Below, in pieces: positions 18,748-27,702 of a DNA stretch of 64,000 nucleotides (its first letter is position 1; every line of letters begins with the position of its first letter). The stretch covers positions 310,001 to 374,000 of the forward strand of contig MKUO01000023.1 in assembly GCA_001897855.1 (NCBI GenBank). Reading direction: 5' to 3'. A program made the translations under genes and the position numbers. Under the pieces are notes generated by a model. The model was not told the origin of the DNA. It did not search any database and saw only the letters and a list, made by a program, of their open reading frames with translations. The stretch comes from Bacteroidetes bacterium 43-93. Its GTDB lineage: Bacteria > Bacteroidota > Bacteroidia > Chitinophagales > Chitinophagaceae.

Positions 18748-18803
18748 GCCCCTTACATCTGTTGCATAGCTGTAATCTGCAGTAGTGCGGCAGATGTAAG
18801 GAT
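18748..18803 (+). promoter_or_regulatory. Long hairpin upstream of the RNase E/G gene
   Basis: CCTTACATCTG (18751-18761) and CAGATGTAAGG (18791-18801) pair perfectly over 11 bp. Six more pairs (three of them G-T) extend inward, leaving a loop of about 17 nt. It starts 58 bp after the small basic ORF and ends about 72 nt before the RNase ATG. No U tract follows directly, so it looks more like a 5'-UTR element or processing site than a terminator. RNase E of enterobacteria controls its own mRNA through 5'-UTR hairpins; a like role here is inference. Confidence 0.5.
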
Positions 18804-18872
18804 TTTGTGCATGATATACTTTCATTAACTGAAAGCATCCACCGGATAGTGTAATCTGAAAAAAGGCGGTGA

Positions 18873-20432
18873 ATGAACAAAGAACTTATTATTAATGCTT
18901 CTGAGGAGGGGGTTGAAATAGCCCTGCTCGAAGACAAAAAACTAGTAGAGCTCCATTACCAGCACGGGCAGGATAATTTCGCCGTTGGCGACTTGTACCT
19001 CGGTAAGGTAAAAAAGCTCATGCCCGGACTTAACGCTGCTTTTGTAGATGTAGGATATGAGAAAGACGCTTTCCTGCACTATACCGACCTTAGCCCCTAT
19101 TTCCGTTCTCTGATAAAGTTTACAAAGCAATCTTTAGACGGCAATACATCCTGGGGCGACGATTTTGGCAAGTTCAAGAACGAAAACGAGATCGTTAAAA
19201 CGGGGAAGATTACAGATGTAGCCAATCCCAAACCGGATATACTGGTACAGATACTGAAAGAGCCTATTTCTGCAAAAGGCCCTCGCCTCAGTTGCGAAAT
19301 ATCGCTGCCGGGCAGGTTTGTGGTAATGACTCCTTTCAACGATGTAGTAGCCATCTCCCGCAAGATCCATTCTGCTGACGAACGCAAAAGGTTGCAAAAA
19401 ATAGTGGAATCGATCAAGCCCAAAAATTTCGGCGTGATCGTTCGCACGGCTGCAGAAGGGAAGAATACAGCTGAGCTGCATGCAGACCTGCTGTCGCTGG
19501 AGGAAATGTGGAAGAACATTCAGAAAAATCTGAAAGGTGCTAAACCTCCTCAGCTGATATTAAGCGAGCAGGATAAAACTACTTCCATACTCCGCGATCT
19601 TTTGAATGAGAGCTTCCAGAAGATAGTGGTGAATGATAAAAAACTGCTGAACGAAACCAAGGATTACATAGCACGCATAGCTCCTGAAAAAGGAGAGATC
19701 GTAACCTATCATAATGCAGGCACATCGGTTTTTGATCAATATGGTATTACCAAGCAGGTAAAATCATCTTTCGGCAAAACGGTGAATATGTCCAGTGGCT
19801 CTTACCTCATCATTGAGCATACCGAAGCGCTGCACGTAATAGATGTAAACAGTGGTACACGTAGCGGCGATATAGGGCAGGAACAGAATGCAGTGGCTAC
19901 CAACCTGGAAGCTGCTGAAGAAATAGCACGCCAGATGAGGCTACGGGATATGGGTGGTATCATTATCATAGACTTCATAGACATGAAGTTGCCTGATAAT
20001 AAAAAGCAGGTGCTGGATGCTATGGAAAAATTTATGTCGAACGACAGGGCAAGGCATACCATATTGCCGATCTCTAAATTCGGCCTGATGCAGATTACCC
20101 GTCAAAGGCTCCGGCCAGAGTTAAATATCTCTACTGCCGAGGTTTGCCCTACTTGTAAAGGTACCGGTAAGATCGGGCCTTCTATACTGATAACCGACGA
20201 GATAGAAAAAGACCTGAAATACCTGGTGAACCAAGGGCATAGAGACCTGACCATACATACGCATCCTATACTAAATGCATACCTTACCAAAGGCAATTTC
20301 TTTAAGAAATCTCTTGCAAAAAAATGGGCTGCCGATATGGGTATAAAGCTGAAGCTGGTGATAGACAACAATGCGCCGATAACGCAATACCAGTTCTTCG
20401 ATACCAAAACAGAAGATCTTATTAAATTATAA
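18873..20432 (+). CDS. rng: Ribonuclease E/G family endoribonuclease
   Basis: This single-strand-specific endoribonuclease acts in mRNA decay and rRNA processing. At 519 residues it is RNase G-sized, with no long C-terminal scaffold. An S1 RNA-binding domain spans about 37-120 (VGDLYLGKVKKLMPGLNAAFVDVG, read in pieces). The DNase I-like catalytic part has the metal-binding aspartates in HVIDVNSGTRSG (about 323) and IIIIDFIDM (about 365). The zinc-link CPTCKGTG is near 424. The strong hairpin upstream and intrinsic terminator downstream bound the unit. Whether it is called RNase G or E is a naming choice. Confidence 0.93.
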   Translation: MNKELIINASEEGVEIALLEDKKLVELHYQHGQDNFAVGDLYLGKVKKLMPGLNAAFVDVGYEKDAFLHYTDLSPYFRSLIKFTKQSLDGNTSWGDDFGKFKNENEIVKTGKITDVANPKPDILVQILKEPISAKGPRLSCEISLPGRFVVMTPFNDVVAISRKIHSADERKRLQKIVESIKPKNFGVIVRTAAEGKNTAELHADLLSLEEMWKNIQKNLKGAKPPQLILSEQDKTTSILRDLLNESFQKIVVNDKKLLNETKDYIARIAPEKGEIVTYHNAGTSVFDQYGITKQVKSSFGKTVNMSSGSYLIIEHTEALHVIDVNSGTRSGDIGQEQNAVATNLEAAEEIARQMRLRDMGGIIIIDFIDMKLPDNKKQVLDAMEKFMSNDRARHTILPISKFGLMQITRQRLRPELNISTAEVCPTCKGTGKIGPSILITDEIEKDLKYLVNQGHRDLTIHTHPILNAYLTKGNFFKKSLAKKWAADMGIKLKLVIDNNAPITQYQFFDTKTEDLIKL

Positions 20433-20436
20433 AGTT

Positions 20437-20466
20437 AAAGCCCGGATTTTCCGGGCTTTCTTTTTT
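20437..20466 (+). terminator. Intrinsic terminator of the RNase E/G gene
   Basis: AAAGCCCGG / CCGGGCTTT stem (9 bp), ATTTT loop, followed by CTTTTTT. It starts 5 bp after the stop codon. Confidence 0.92.
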
Positions 20467-20485
20467 CGATCAGAGGGGTATATTA

Positions 20486-21274
20486 TTAATTGATATTCAC
20501 GTTTTGAACTACTGCCTGTTCTTTGATCGCTACATACTTCTTACCATTTTGTGTGGTCATCACATAACGAAACGGACATACTTCCATAATAGCTGTATTG
20601 TCAGATACCGTAGGCAAGCCTGACAGGTCAGATGCTTTGATAACAATATTAGTAGCGCTGGCAGGAAAAGCTTTTAATACGCTGGTGTTTCCTGCAGCAA
20701 CAAGAACGTATACAGAGTCAGCATAACTTACTTCAGAAGACAGGCTCAATGTAATGCCGCTTGCCTTGGTAACGGTAGATGGCAACGTACCTGTATATTC
20801 AGGGAAAGTAGTGGTGTGGTTGTATGTGAAAGCTGCGACGCTGCCACTGCCGCCCACATTCCAGTTAGATCCTTTGTCGAAGTCCAGCGTAGCAGGTGTA
20901 AGGCCCATCGTGCCAATCTTGGAATAGCTGTTGTTGCTGGCATTTTTGTCGAGGCTGTACGAATTTACACTCACAGCACCTGCATCCACCATAGTGCTTG
21001 ATCCTGGTGCGGTATAAAACACAGCAGCGCCTATCTGGCTTTCCAGCGATATAGGTACAGGCGAACCCGTAACAGAAGTATTATACTTCATCTTGATGCT
21101 GATCAGCGCTCCGCTGATATCACTGCCGCTTGGGGTAGGATAAGTAGCCGCGGGTGTTGTTGTCGTATTATTGTTATTATTATTGTTGGAGGGGGTAGTT
21201 GTGGTGTTATTCTTATCACAGGATGCTGCTGATATTACCAATGCAGCCAAGGCGATTTTGGAGATATGTCTCAT
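20486..21274 (-). CDS. Lipoprotein with an Asn/Thr repeat linker, unknown function
   Basis: 262 residues. The signal peptide ends in a lipobox (VISAASC, Cys19), so the protein should be lipidated. Residues 20-45 form a low-complexity Asn/Thr linker (NNTTTTP, SNNNNNNN, TTTTP) encoded by an AAT/AAC and ACA/ACC trinucleotide repeat, which is prone to in-frame length change. The rest is beta-rich with many Ser/Thr/Gly and no recognisable motif. It is convergent with the RNase gene. It precedes the response regulator's 3' end on the same strand but is more than 120 bp away, so operon membership is doubtful. Confidence 0.6.
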   Translation of the reverse strand: MRHISKIALAALVISAASCDKNNTTTTPSNNNNNNNTTTTPAATYPTPSGSDISGALISIKMKYNTSVTGSPVPISLESQIGAAVFYTAPGSSTMVDAGAVSVNSYSLDKNASNNSYSKIGTMGLTPATLDFDKGSNWNVGGSGSVAAFTYNHTTTFPEYTGTLPSTVTKASGITLSLSSEVSYADSVYVLVAAGNTSVLKAFPASATNIVIKASDLSGLPTVSDNTAIMEVCPFRYVMTTQNGKKYVAIKEQAVVQNVNIN

Positions 21275-21402
21275 ATTGGACGATTTTTTGCGTTAACGAT
21301 ATTGAATTTGTTAAGGCAAAAATATCCCGGGCACTAAAGGGGTAAAATACAGCCCCTGTGGTATTTTCATATCCGTGCTGCCACGTAGAAAGACGGCAAG
21401 GT

Positions 21403-22047
21403 TCAGATAAGCTGGCGTTCCATAGCATATTTCATCAAGCCTACTATAGTTTTATTGTTGGTCTTGCGCAGCATATTTTTTCTGTGGGTTTCAACGGTGC
21501 GCTCACTGATAAAAAGTGTTTCAGCTATCTGTGCGTTACTGTATTCTTTGGCTATTAGTTTTAGTATTTCCAGTTCGCGGTCTGTAAGTTTCGGTTCTTC
21601 TGGTTGAGATAACTTCCGTTGTTGGTTAATGACCATCGTTGTTATCTTCTCTGATACTTCGGAGGAAAAATACATCTTACCTTCTGCTACGGTACGTATA
21701 GCATCCAGCAACTCCTTATCATTTACATTTTTTAGTAAGTACCCAGATACACCTGCTTCGATCATTTCCATAATATGGGTAGGATCGTCAAACATAGAAA
21801 GGGTGATCACATAAACAGAAGGGAAAAATTCCTTGATCTTCCGGGTCAGTACATCGCCACTCATTCCGGGCATGTTAATATCCACCAATGCCACGTCTGG
21901 TAAGGTTTTGGCCAGCTCATCAAATAAGCTGTTGCCATTATCATACAGCCCCGCGATCTCAATATCTTTTTGCTTTTGTAGCAATGCCTTCAAACCATCC
22001 AGTAAAATATGATGATCGTCTGCTACCACCAGTTTTATCTTTTTCAT
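21403..22047 (-). CDS. NarL/FixJ-type response regulator, orphan
   Basis: 214 residues. The receiver domain (1-120) has acidic residues D10-D11, phospho-acceptor D56 (ALVDINMPGMSG) and the conserved Lys near 105 (LLKNVNDKELL). The LuxR-type helix-turn-helix (about 148-209) has LTDRELEILKLIA and ISERTVETHRKNM. It binds DNA when phosphorylated, in the usual view. No sensor kinase lies within the window next to it, so its partner is elsewhere. Regulators of this kind are numerous in Bacteroidota and their targets cannot be told from sequence. Confidence 0.92.
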   Translation of the reverse strand: MKKIKLVVADDHHILLDGLKALLQKQKDIEIAGLYDNGNSLFDELAKTLPDVALVDINMPGMSGDVLTRKIKEFFPSVYVITLSMFDDPTHIMEMIEAGVSGYLLKNVNDKELLDAIRTVAEGKMYFSSEVSEKITTMVINQQRKLSQPEEPKLTDRELEILKLIAKEYSNAQIAETLFISERTVETHRKNMLRKTNNKTIVGLMKYAMERQLI

Positions 22048-22202
22048 GTCGTTTGTTTGGCGGGTAAACTATTGCCCTGCAGCACAGCATACAGTTTTAT
22101 CTATGCCGGTAATAGCATAGTAGATTAGCGTTGCAACAGGGGCTTATTGCGGGTTAAATATACAATAACGCCGAAAGCCGCAATAGTGCTAACAATAAAT
22201 TA

Positions 22203-25200
22203 TTAAACGAGAACGGCCGGCATAGACCTTTCAATGCCTTCAAGAAACCAGAGCGCATCGCTCATGCTTTTGATCTTATCTACCAGCAGCATAAAGTTTT
22301 TACCTACCTGTTTCAGGCGGGCATTATTGGTCTGCTTCTGTATATAAGACATGATGTGGTTAAACGTTTGCGACTCAAAATAGGCCGAGTCCGGATCGCT
22401 GATAAAGTACAGGCGCATTTGCTCGTTTTTCAATATCAGTTTTTCAAAACCAAGTTCGCGGGCTATAGTACGGCAGCGCACGGTATTGAACAATTCCTGC
22501 ACGGGCTTAGGTACAGGTCCAAAGCGGTCCTGCAGTTCGGCAGAAAATGCCAGGAGTTTATCGTTGTCTTCTATATCGTCTATCTGCGTGTATAATGATA
22601 ACCGCTCGTTGATGTTTTCTACATAACTGTCGGGTATCAGTATCTCCAAGTCTGTATCTATGGTACAGTCACTTACAAATTCTTTTTTGCGTTCCAGTTC
22701 CTGCTTAAACACGTCTTTAAAATCACTGGTCTTAAGCTCTCGCATAGCTTCTGCCAATATCTTCTGGTACATTTCAAAGCCTATCTCTGCTATAAAGCCA
22801 CTTTGTTCTCCACCCAGCAAATTACCTGCACCACGTATATCCAGGTCGCGCATCGCTATCTGGAAGCCACTGCCTAGTTCATTAAATTGCTCCAGCGTTT
22901 GCAGTCGCTTACGACTATCGTTCGGCAACAGGCTGGTTGGCGGTGCTATCAGGTAGCAGAATGCTTTTTTGTTATTACGCCCTACACGTCCGCGCAACTG
23001 GTGGAGATCGCTGAGCCCAAACTGGTGCGCATTATTAATAAAGATGGTATTGGCATTAGAGATGTCAACGCCGCTTTCTACGATATTGGTACAGCAAAGC
23101 ACATCGTATTTATGCTCAATGAAGTTAAACAGGGCTTCTTCCAGTTTATGGCCTTCCATCTGCCCGTGGGCCATTCCTATTTCCAGGTCGGGGCATAGGT
23201 TGCGCAGCAGCGTTACCATTTCGGGTAGGCTTTGTACGCGGTTGTGCACAAAGTACACCTGGCCACCACGCTCTGTTTCAAAATAGATGGCATCGCGTAT
23301 GGCATATTCATCAAATACCAGTACTTCAGTATGCACCGGCTGCCTGTTTGGTGGAGGTGTATTGATAATACTCAGGTCGCGCGCGTTCATTAAAGAGAAC
23401 TGCAGTGTACGTGGTATGGGGGTGGCAGTAAGTGTAAGTGTATCAACATTCGCCTTTAGTTCGCGCAGCTTTTCCTTCGCGCCCACACCAAACTTTTGTT
23501 CTTCATCAATGATCAACAGCCCCAGGTCTTTGAACTTTACATCCTTGCCTAATATAGCATGGGTGCCTATGATGATGTCGATCTTTCCTTCCTCCAGCCG
23601 TTTCAGCGTTTCCTTCTTCTCCTTCGCACTTTTAAAACGGTTCACATAATCAACATTACAAGGAAAATCATGCAGGCGTTCTTTAAATGTCTGGTAGTGC
23701 TGGAAGGCAAGTATGGTTGTAGGTACTAATACAGCGGCTTGTTTATTGTCTGCCACCGTTTTAAACGCAGCACGAATAGCAATCTCTGTTTTACCAAACC
23801 CTACATCACCGCATACCAGTCGGTCCATCGGCGATGTAGATTCCATATCACGTTTCACATCGGCAGTCGCCTTACTCTGATCCGGAGTATCCTCATAAAA
23901 GAAAGATGCCTCCAGTTCTGTTTGCAGGTAACTATCCGGTGTATGGGCGAATCCTTGTGATGCCTTCCGTTTTGCGTATAATTTGATCAGGTCGCTGGCA
24001 ATATCCTTAACCTGTTTTTTGGTCTTGTTCTTCAGCTTTTCCCATGCATCACTGCCTAGCTTGTTGATTTTAGGCCGTGTACCTTCCTTGCCGGTGTATT
24101 TGCTGATCTTGTGCAGCGAGTTAATGTTTACATACAGCACATCATTGTCTTTGTATATGATGCGTATAGCTTCCTGTATGTTGCCATTTACTTCTATCTT
24201 CTGTAATCCGCTATAAGTGCCCACACCGTGGTCTATATGAGTTACAAAGTCGCCCGGCTGCAGTTCGCGCAGGGCACGCATGGTGAGCGCCTTACCCTTG
24301 GTATAAGCTTGCTTTACTTTGTATTTGTGATAACGTTGAAATATCTGGTGATCGGTATAGCACAATACTTTCTTCTCATGATCTACAAATCCTTTGCTAA
24401 TGGCAGTTGGTATCGGCACAAAATTGATCTGTGCCTGCAGGTCTTCAAATATGCTGCGTAAGCGTTCTAGTTGTTTTGTATTCTCAGCAAAAATATAAGG
24501 GGTATAACCAACAGTGCTTTGCCTTTGCAGGTCTGTTATCAGCATATTGAACTGCCTGTTAAATACAGGTTGTTCTTCTGTTGCAAATTGTATGGTTGCA
24601 GTTACAGGTTCACCTGTCACACGTTCAAGGGAATGGTTATACCATTCCATAATATGTCTGCGTTTTATTTGCTGCAGCCAGTTTTCTGTTTTCTCAAAAT
24701 CTTCAGTGGTCAGTTCTGCCAGCCATTCTTCTTCATGTTCTACAGCTACTTGTTTTCGGCTTACGGCTTGCTCCATGCTTTCTTCCAGCTTGCCCAATTT
24801 TCCAAGCGTGTAATCAAGGTCTTTGGCCCATATCACTGTATTTTCAGGAAGGTAATCGAGGAGCGATATTTTTTCCTTCGTTTCAAACTTGGTTTCTATA
24901 TTAGGCAATATAGAAACCTGCAGCAGTTTCTTCTCAGACAGCTGTGTCTCGGGGTTGAATATCCTGATGCTATCTACCTCGTTGCCAAACAGCTCTATAC
25001 GGTATGGATGCTCATTGCCAAAAGAATAGATATCCAATATTCCTCCGCGCATAGCAAACTGCCCCGGTTCATATACAAAGTCCTCCCTGCGGAAGCCCAG
25101 GTCTATGAATCGCTCCATGAGGGCATCTACATTCAATGCCTCGCTTACCTTAATGGAGATCATGTTGCCGGAGAGCGCCTTTGGGTTCACTACTTTTTCA

Positions 25201-25595
25201 AACAATGCCTCGGGATAGGTAACGAGTACTTTTTTGTGTACCCTGTCGGCACTGAATTTGGTCAGTGCTTCCGTACGTAGCATCACATGGCTGCTGTTCA
25301 GCTCCGTAAAATTGCCACTACGCTTAAAAGAATCCGGAAAGAAACAAATATCCAGTGCTCCGGTAAGCTGCTCCAGGTCGTTATGGAAGTAAGCTGCTTC
25401 TTCCCTGTCGTTGAGGATAAATACATGATTTACATCTGCTTGCTGCCATATGGCACTTGCAATAAACGCTACGGAAGAGCCGCGAAGATTATCCAGGTGC
25501 GCCCTGAATTTGGGTTCGGGCAATGAAACGCCGGCCGCTATTTGTTTTAAGCGGATATCATTTTGATACAATCCCAGCAACACCTGCAAATTCAT
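22203..25595 (-). CDS. mfd: Mfd: transcription-repair coupling factor
   Basis: Mfd removes RNA polymerase stalled at DNA damage and recruits UvrA. At 1130 residues it is full length. The UvrB-homology module is at the N-terminus, with FYEPGQ-type text FVYEPGQFAMRGGILDIYS near 165-185. The RNA polymerase-interaction domain starts near 455 (GDFVTHIDHGVGTYSG). The superfamily-2 translocase has Walker A GDVGFGKTE (about 593-601), DEEQ (about 697) and the RIRGRVGR-type motif LHQLRGRVGR. The TRCF regulatory domain is at the C-terminus. The -7 box TAAATTTG ends 7 nt before its ATG. Confidence 0.97.
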   Translation of the reverse strand: MNLQVLLGLYQNDIRLKQIAAGVSLPEPKFRAHLDNLRGSSVAFIASAIWQQADVNHVFILNDREEAAYFHNDLEQLTGALDICFFPDSFKRSGNFTELNSSHVMLRTEALTKFSADRVHKKVLVTYPEALFEKVVNPKALSGNMISIKVSEALNVDALMERFIDLGFRREDFVYEPGQFAMRGGILDIYSFGNEHPYRIELFGNEVDSIRIFNPETQLSEKKLLQVSILPNIETKFETKEKISLLDYLPENTVIWAKDLDYTLGKLGKLEESMEQAVSRKQVAVEHEEEWLAELTTEDFEKTENWLQQIKRRHIMEWYNHSLERVTGEPVTATIQFATEEQPVFNRQFNMLITDLQRQSTVGYTPYIFAENTKQLERLRSIFEDLQAQINFVPIPTAISKGFVDHEKKVLCYTDHQIFQRYHKYKVKQAYTKGKALTMRALRELQPGDFVTHIDHGVGTYSGLQKIEVNGNIQEAIRIIYKDNDVLYVNINSLHKISKYTGKEGTRPKINKLGSDAWEKLKNKTKKQVKDIASDLIKLYAKRKASQGFAHTPDSYLQTELEASFFYEDTPDQSKATADVKRDMESTSPMDRLVCGDVGFGKTEIAIRAAFKTVADNKQAAVLVPTTILAFQHYQTFKERLHDFPCNVDYVNRFKSAKEKKETLKRLEEGKIDIIIGTHAILGKDVKFKDLGLLIIDEEQKFGVGAKEKLRELKANVDTLTLTATPIPRTLQFSLMNARDLSIINTPPPNRQPVHTEVLVFDEYAIRDAIYFETERGGQVYFVHNRVQSLPEMVTLLRNLCPDLEIGMAHGQMEGHKLEEALFNFIEHKYDVLCCTNIVESGVDISNANTIFINNAHQFGLSDLHQLRGRVGRNNKKAFCYLIAPPTSLLPNDSRKRLQTLEQFNELGSGFQIAMRDLDIRGAGNLLGGEQSGFIAEIGFEMYQKILAEAMRELKTSDFKDVFKQELERKKEFVSDCTIDTDLEILIPDSYVENINERLSLYTQIDDIEDNDKLLAFSAELQDRFGPVPKPVQELFNTVRCRTIARELGFEKLILKNEQMRLYFISDPDSAYFESQTFNHIMSYIQKQTNNARLKQVGKNFMLLVDKIKSMSDALWFLEGIERSMPAVLV

Positions 25596-25602
25596 GCGGA
25601 TG

Positions 25603-25610
25603 CAAATTTA
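25603..25610 (-). promoter_or_regulatory. -7 box of mfd, very close to the start codon
   Basis: TAAATTTG on the minus strand matches TAnnTTTG with only 7 nt to the mfd ATG (25595), so the mRNA would have almost no leader. Confidence 0.5.
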
Positions 25611-25690
25611 AGGGAAACAAGCTGCAAATAGGCCATATAAAAAGTGAAATTCCGAATCAATTAAGTTATCTTAGAGAACAAACGTCCTGT

Positions 25691-25945
25691 ATGAAATATA
25701 TCGGCCCGCTGCTCATAGCAATTTGTACACTCAGTTCCTGCACAGGATGGGATTCAGAAAGCAAAGAATCTTTCCTGCACAGCTGCATCAATGATGCCAA
25801 AGCAAACGGTAAGGACGATGCGGCCGCAAAATCCATGTGCGATTGCAGGCTGGAAAAGATCATGAAAAAATATCCGAATGTAGATGATGCGCTCGCTCAT
25901 ATGGATAGCATCGTGAAAGATCCGGATGTTGCAGCTTGTAAATAG
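25691..25945 (+). CDS. Small cysteine-containing lipoprotein
   Basis: 84 residues from the ATG at 25691. Upstream in-frame codons reach back inside the divergent mfd gene and are ignored because this ATG opens a lipoprotein signal peptide with lipobox TLSSC (Cys17). The mature part is helical and has four more cysteines (SCINDAK, MCDCRLEK and the final ACK). This pattern is seen in small Bacteroidota lipoproteins with a repeated Cys/helix layout; the role is unknown. It is divergent from mfd and convergent with the membrane-protein gene, whose stop is one base away. Confidence 0.7.
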   Translation: MKYIGPLLIAICTLSSCTGWDSESKESFLHSCINDAKANGKDDAAAKSMCDCRLEKIMKKYPNVDDALAHMDSIVKDPDVAACK

Positions 25946-25946
25946 C

Positions 25947-27701
25947 TTATCTCTCTATCTTAAAAACACTAAGCGTATAGTAACTCTTGTTGAAAGGGTT
26001 TCTCGTAGCACTGTAAAAGGTTCCGGATGCTATTTTTCTTAGACGGTATCCTTTGAATTTAGTATTTGCCATAACCTCCGGTATTACCAGGTAACCAACT
26101 TTATAATTCTGTAATAATAAAGAGTCGAACATTTTTTGGTTCACCCCCATCAGGTAAAAGTATTCTTTAGGAAAATAAGGGCGTGGTAAAAGAGCCCGTG
26201 ACCTGATTGTCGTTGCAATAACAGCATCGCGAGGTAATAGGCTGTCTATCCATTTGCTTTCAGCATATCCTGACGCGTGTTTTGTCAACACATTAATGCG
26301 CTGTTTGTCTGATAGGCTACCTCTTCCCAATTCTATGGCTGCATATCCAAACATTGGTAGTAACAAAATGAACTGTAGCTGCGCGGCTAGTGCTAAGTAT
26401 TTAAACCATTTATGCTTTGGTGACTGAGATAGAAATATGGGTAACGCCCACAGATAAGGTTCAAGAAAAAAGCGTCCCGTGCGTTGCCCTAATATTATAG
26501 TTCCAATAATAAAAGCAGCAATAGTGATCGTCTCTATTTTATACCTGCGATAAGAAAGTAAGATTGTAGGAACTATAAAAGGACTGATCCCTAAAACTGT
26601 TGATAAATATCCGAACGATGATGGTAATACCAGGTTGAGCGGAAAGCAAAATTTAGAGTCTCTGAATTGCTGTAAGTACAACTTCATGTGTAATACAACG
26701 GGATCAATATTTCCCGAAAATTCCTCCAGCATTGGAGACAAAGGATCGTGATACTGCAGGTACCGAAAGATGAGCATTGGTCCGAGGAAAACGGCGGAAC
26801 CTATTATGGCAGCGCCAATAGGTATGACAACTTTTTTGGTTTTTAAAGCAAGGAACAAAAGAAGAACTGCAAAGCTGAGTATAAACGAATATTTGATGCC
26901 CGCCATGAAAATCATACAGCCTGTTAATAGTAATAACATTCTACCTTTCAGCTCTTCGCTTTTTTGTGAAATAACATAAAAGCACAGGGCACTGCACGCA
27001 GCTCCGGTAACCTGGTGCTTTTGGCTCTGCATTAAAAAAAGCATTACCGGTATACCAATAGTCAAGGCCGCAACCTTGTACATGCTATCATCGGTCACAG
27101 CGCTAGCAAAGACTTTAATCAACCATACCATGGCTAATAGTTGTATAAACGCGCCTAATTGAGGACAACCATTTGCAACACCGAGTGTATTAAGCATTTC
27201 GCCGAAACCAAACAGTCTAAAATGAATATTTCTGCCGTCAAAGTGTAAGCCATGCGTTCTTAATATTTCTACCGGCAATCCCAGATGATAATCCAGCGAA
27301 TCTGCGTCTGTTGGGGGAGATAAAGAGATAATTATTAATGCAAGCCATGCAAAGAGAACTGTATATCGCAGTATACCTGGTGGCGATTTTGGTGCAAGCG
27401 TATTAAGAATAGCCCGTAATGTTTCTATAGACTGTTTCCATTGCAGCAGTGCAATAACAATAAGACAAATCGCAATGGTATGAAATAACCATATCGTAGC
27501 CATATTCAACAGGCTACATACGAGGATCAGGAACGATAGTAATAATAGTCCTGCAAAAAAATACAATCCGCTTGCCCATACTTCCCGGCTGCGAAATAAT
27601 GCCTTACCTGCGCGGTCAAAAACAACTAACATACTTAGCCCCATTATCACCGTATAAATGGCAGATAACGGGGCTGAAATAAAATAGTCGTTCAGATTCA
27701 T
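25947..27701 (-). CDS. Multi-pass membrane protein, GT-C-like, unknown function
   Basis: 584 residues with a dozen or so hydrophobic helices and a soluble C-terminal part of about 110 residues. The segment SPPTDADSLDYHLGLP (near 130-145) gives two aspartates in an early loop, as in GT-C glycosyltransferases that use lipid-linked sugars. The family is not certain. I prefer the ATG at 27701, which begins one base after the upstream stop; an in-frame start at 27722 would overlap that gene by 20 bp. It is the last gene of a three-gene unit with the EamA transporter and 3-hydroxyacyl-CoA dehydrogenase, with which it shares no obvious pathway. Confidence 0.6.
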   Translation of the reverse strand: MNLNDYFISAPLSAIYTVIMGLSMLVVFDRAGKALFRSREVWASGLYFFAGLLLLSFLILVCSLLNMATIWLFHTIAICLIVIALLQWKQSIETLRAILNTLAPKSPPGILRYTVLFAWLALIIISLSPPTDADSLDYHLGLPVEILRTHGLHFDGRNIHFRLFGFGEMLNTLGVANGCPQLGAFIQLLAMVWLIKVFASAVTDDSMYKVAALTIGIPVMLFLMQSQKHQVTGAACSALCFYVISQKSEELKGRMLLLLTGCMIFMAGIKYSFILSFAVLLLFLALKTKKVVIPIGAAIIGSAVFLGPMLIFRYLQYHDPLSPMLEEFSGNIDPVVLHMKLYLQQFRDSKFCFPLNLVLPSSFGYLSTVLGISPFIVPTILLSYRRYKIETITIAAFIIGTIILGQRTGRFFLEPYLWALPIFLSQSPKHKWFKYLALAAQLQFILLLPMFGYAAIELGRGSLSDKQRINVLTKHASGYAESKWIDSLLPRDAVIATTIRSRALLPRPYFPKEYFYLMGVNQKMFDSLLLQNYKVGYLVIPEVMANTKFKGYRLRKIASGTFYSATRNPFNKSYYTLSVFKIER

Positions 27702-27702
27702 A

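Noticed and set aside
24471-25280. 269-residue plus-strand frame inside mfd
   Set aside because: It lies wholly within the coding region of a full-length, well-supported mfd on the other strand and shows no domain.
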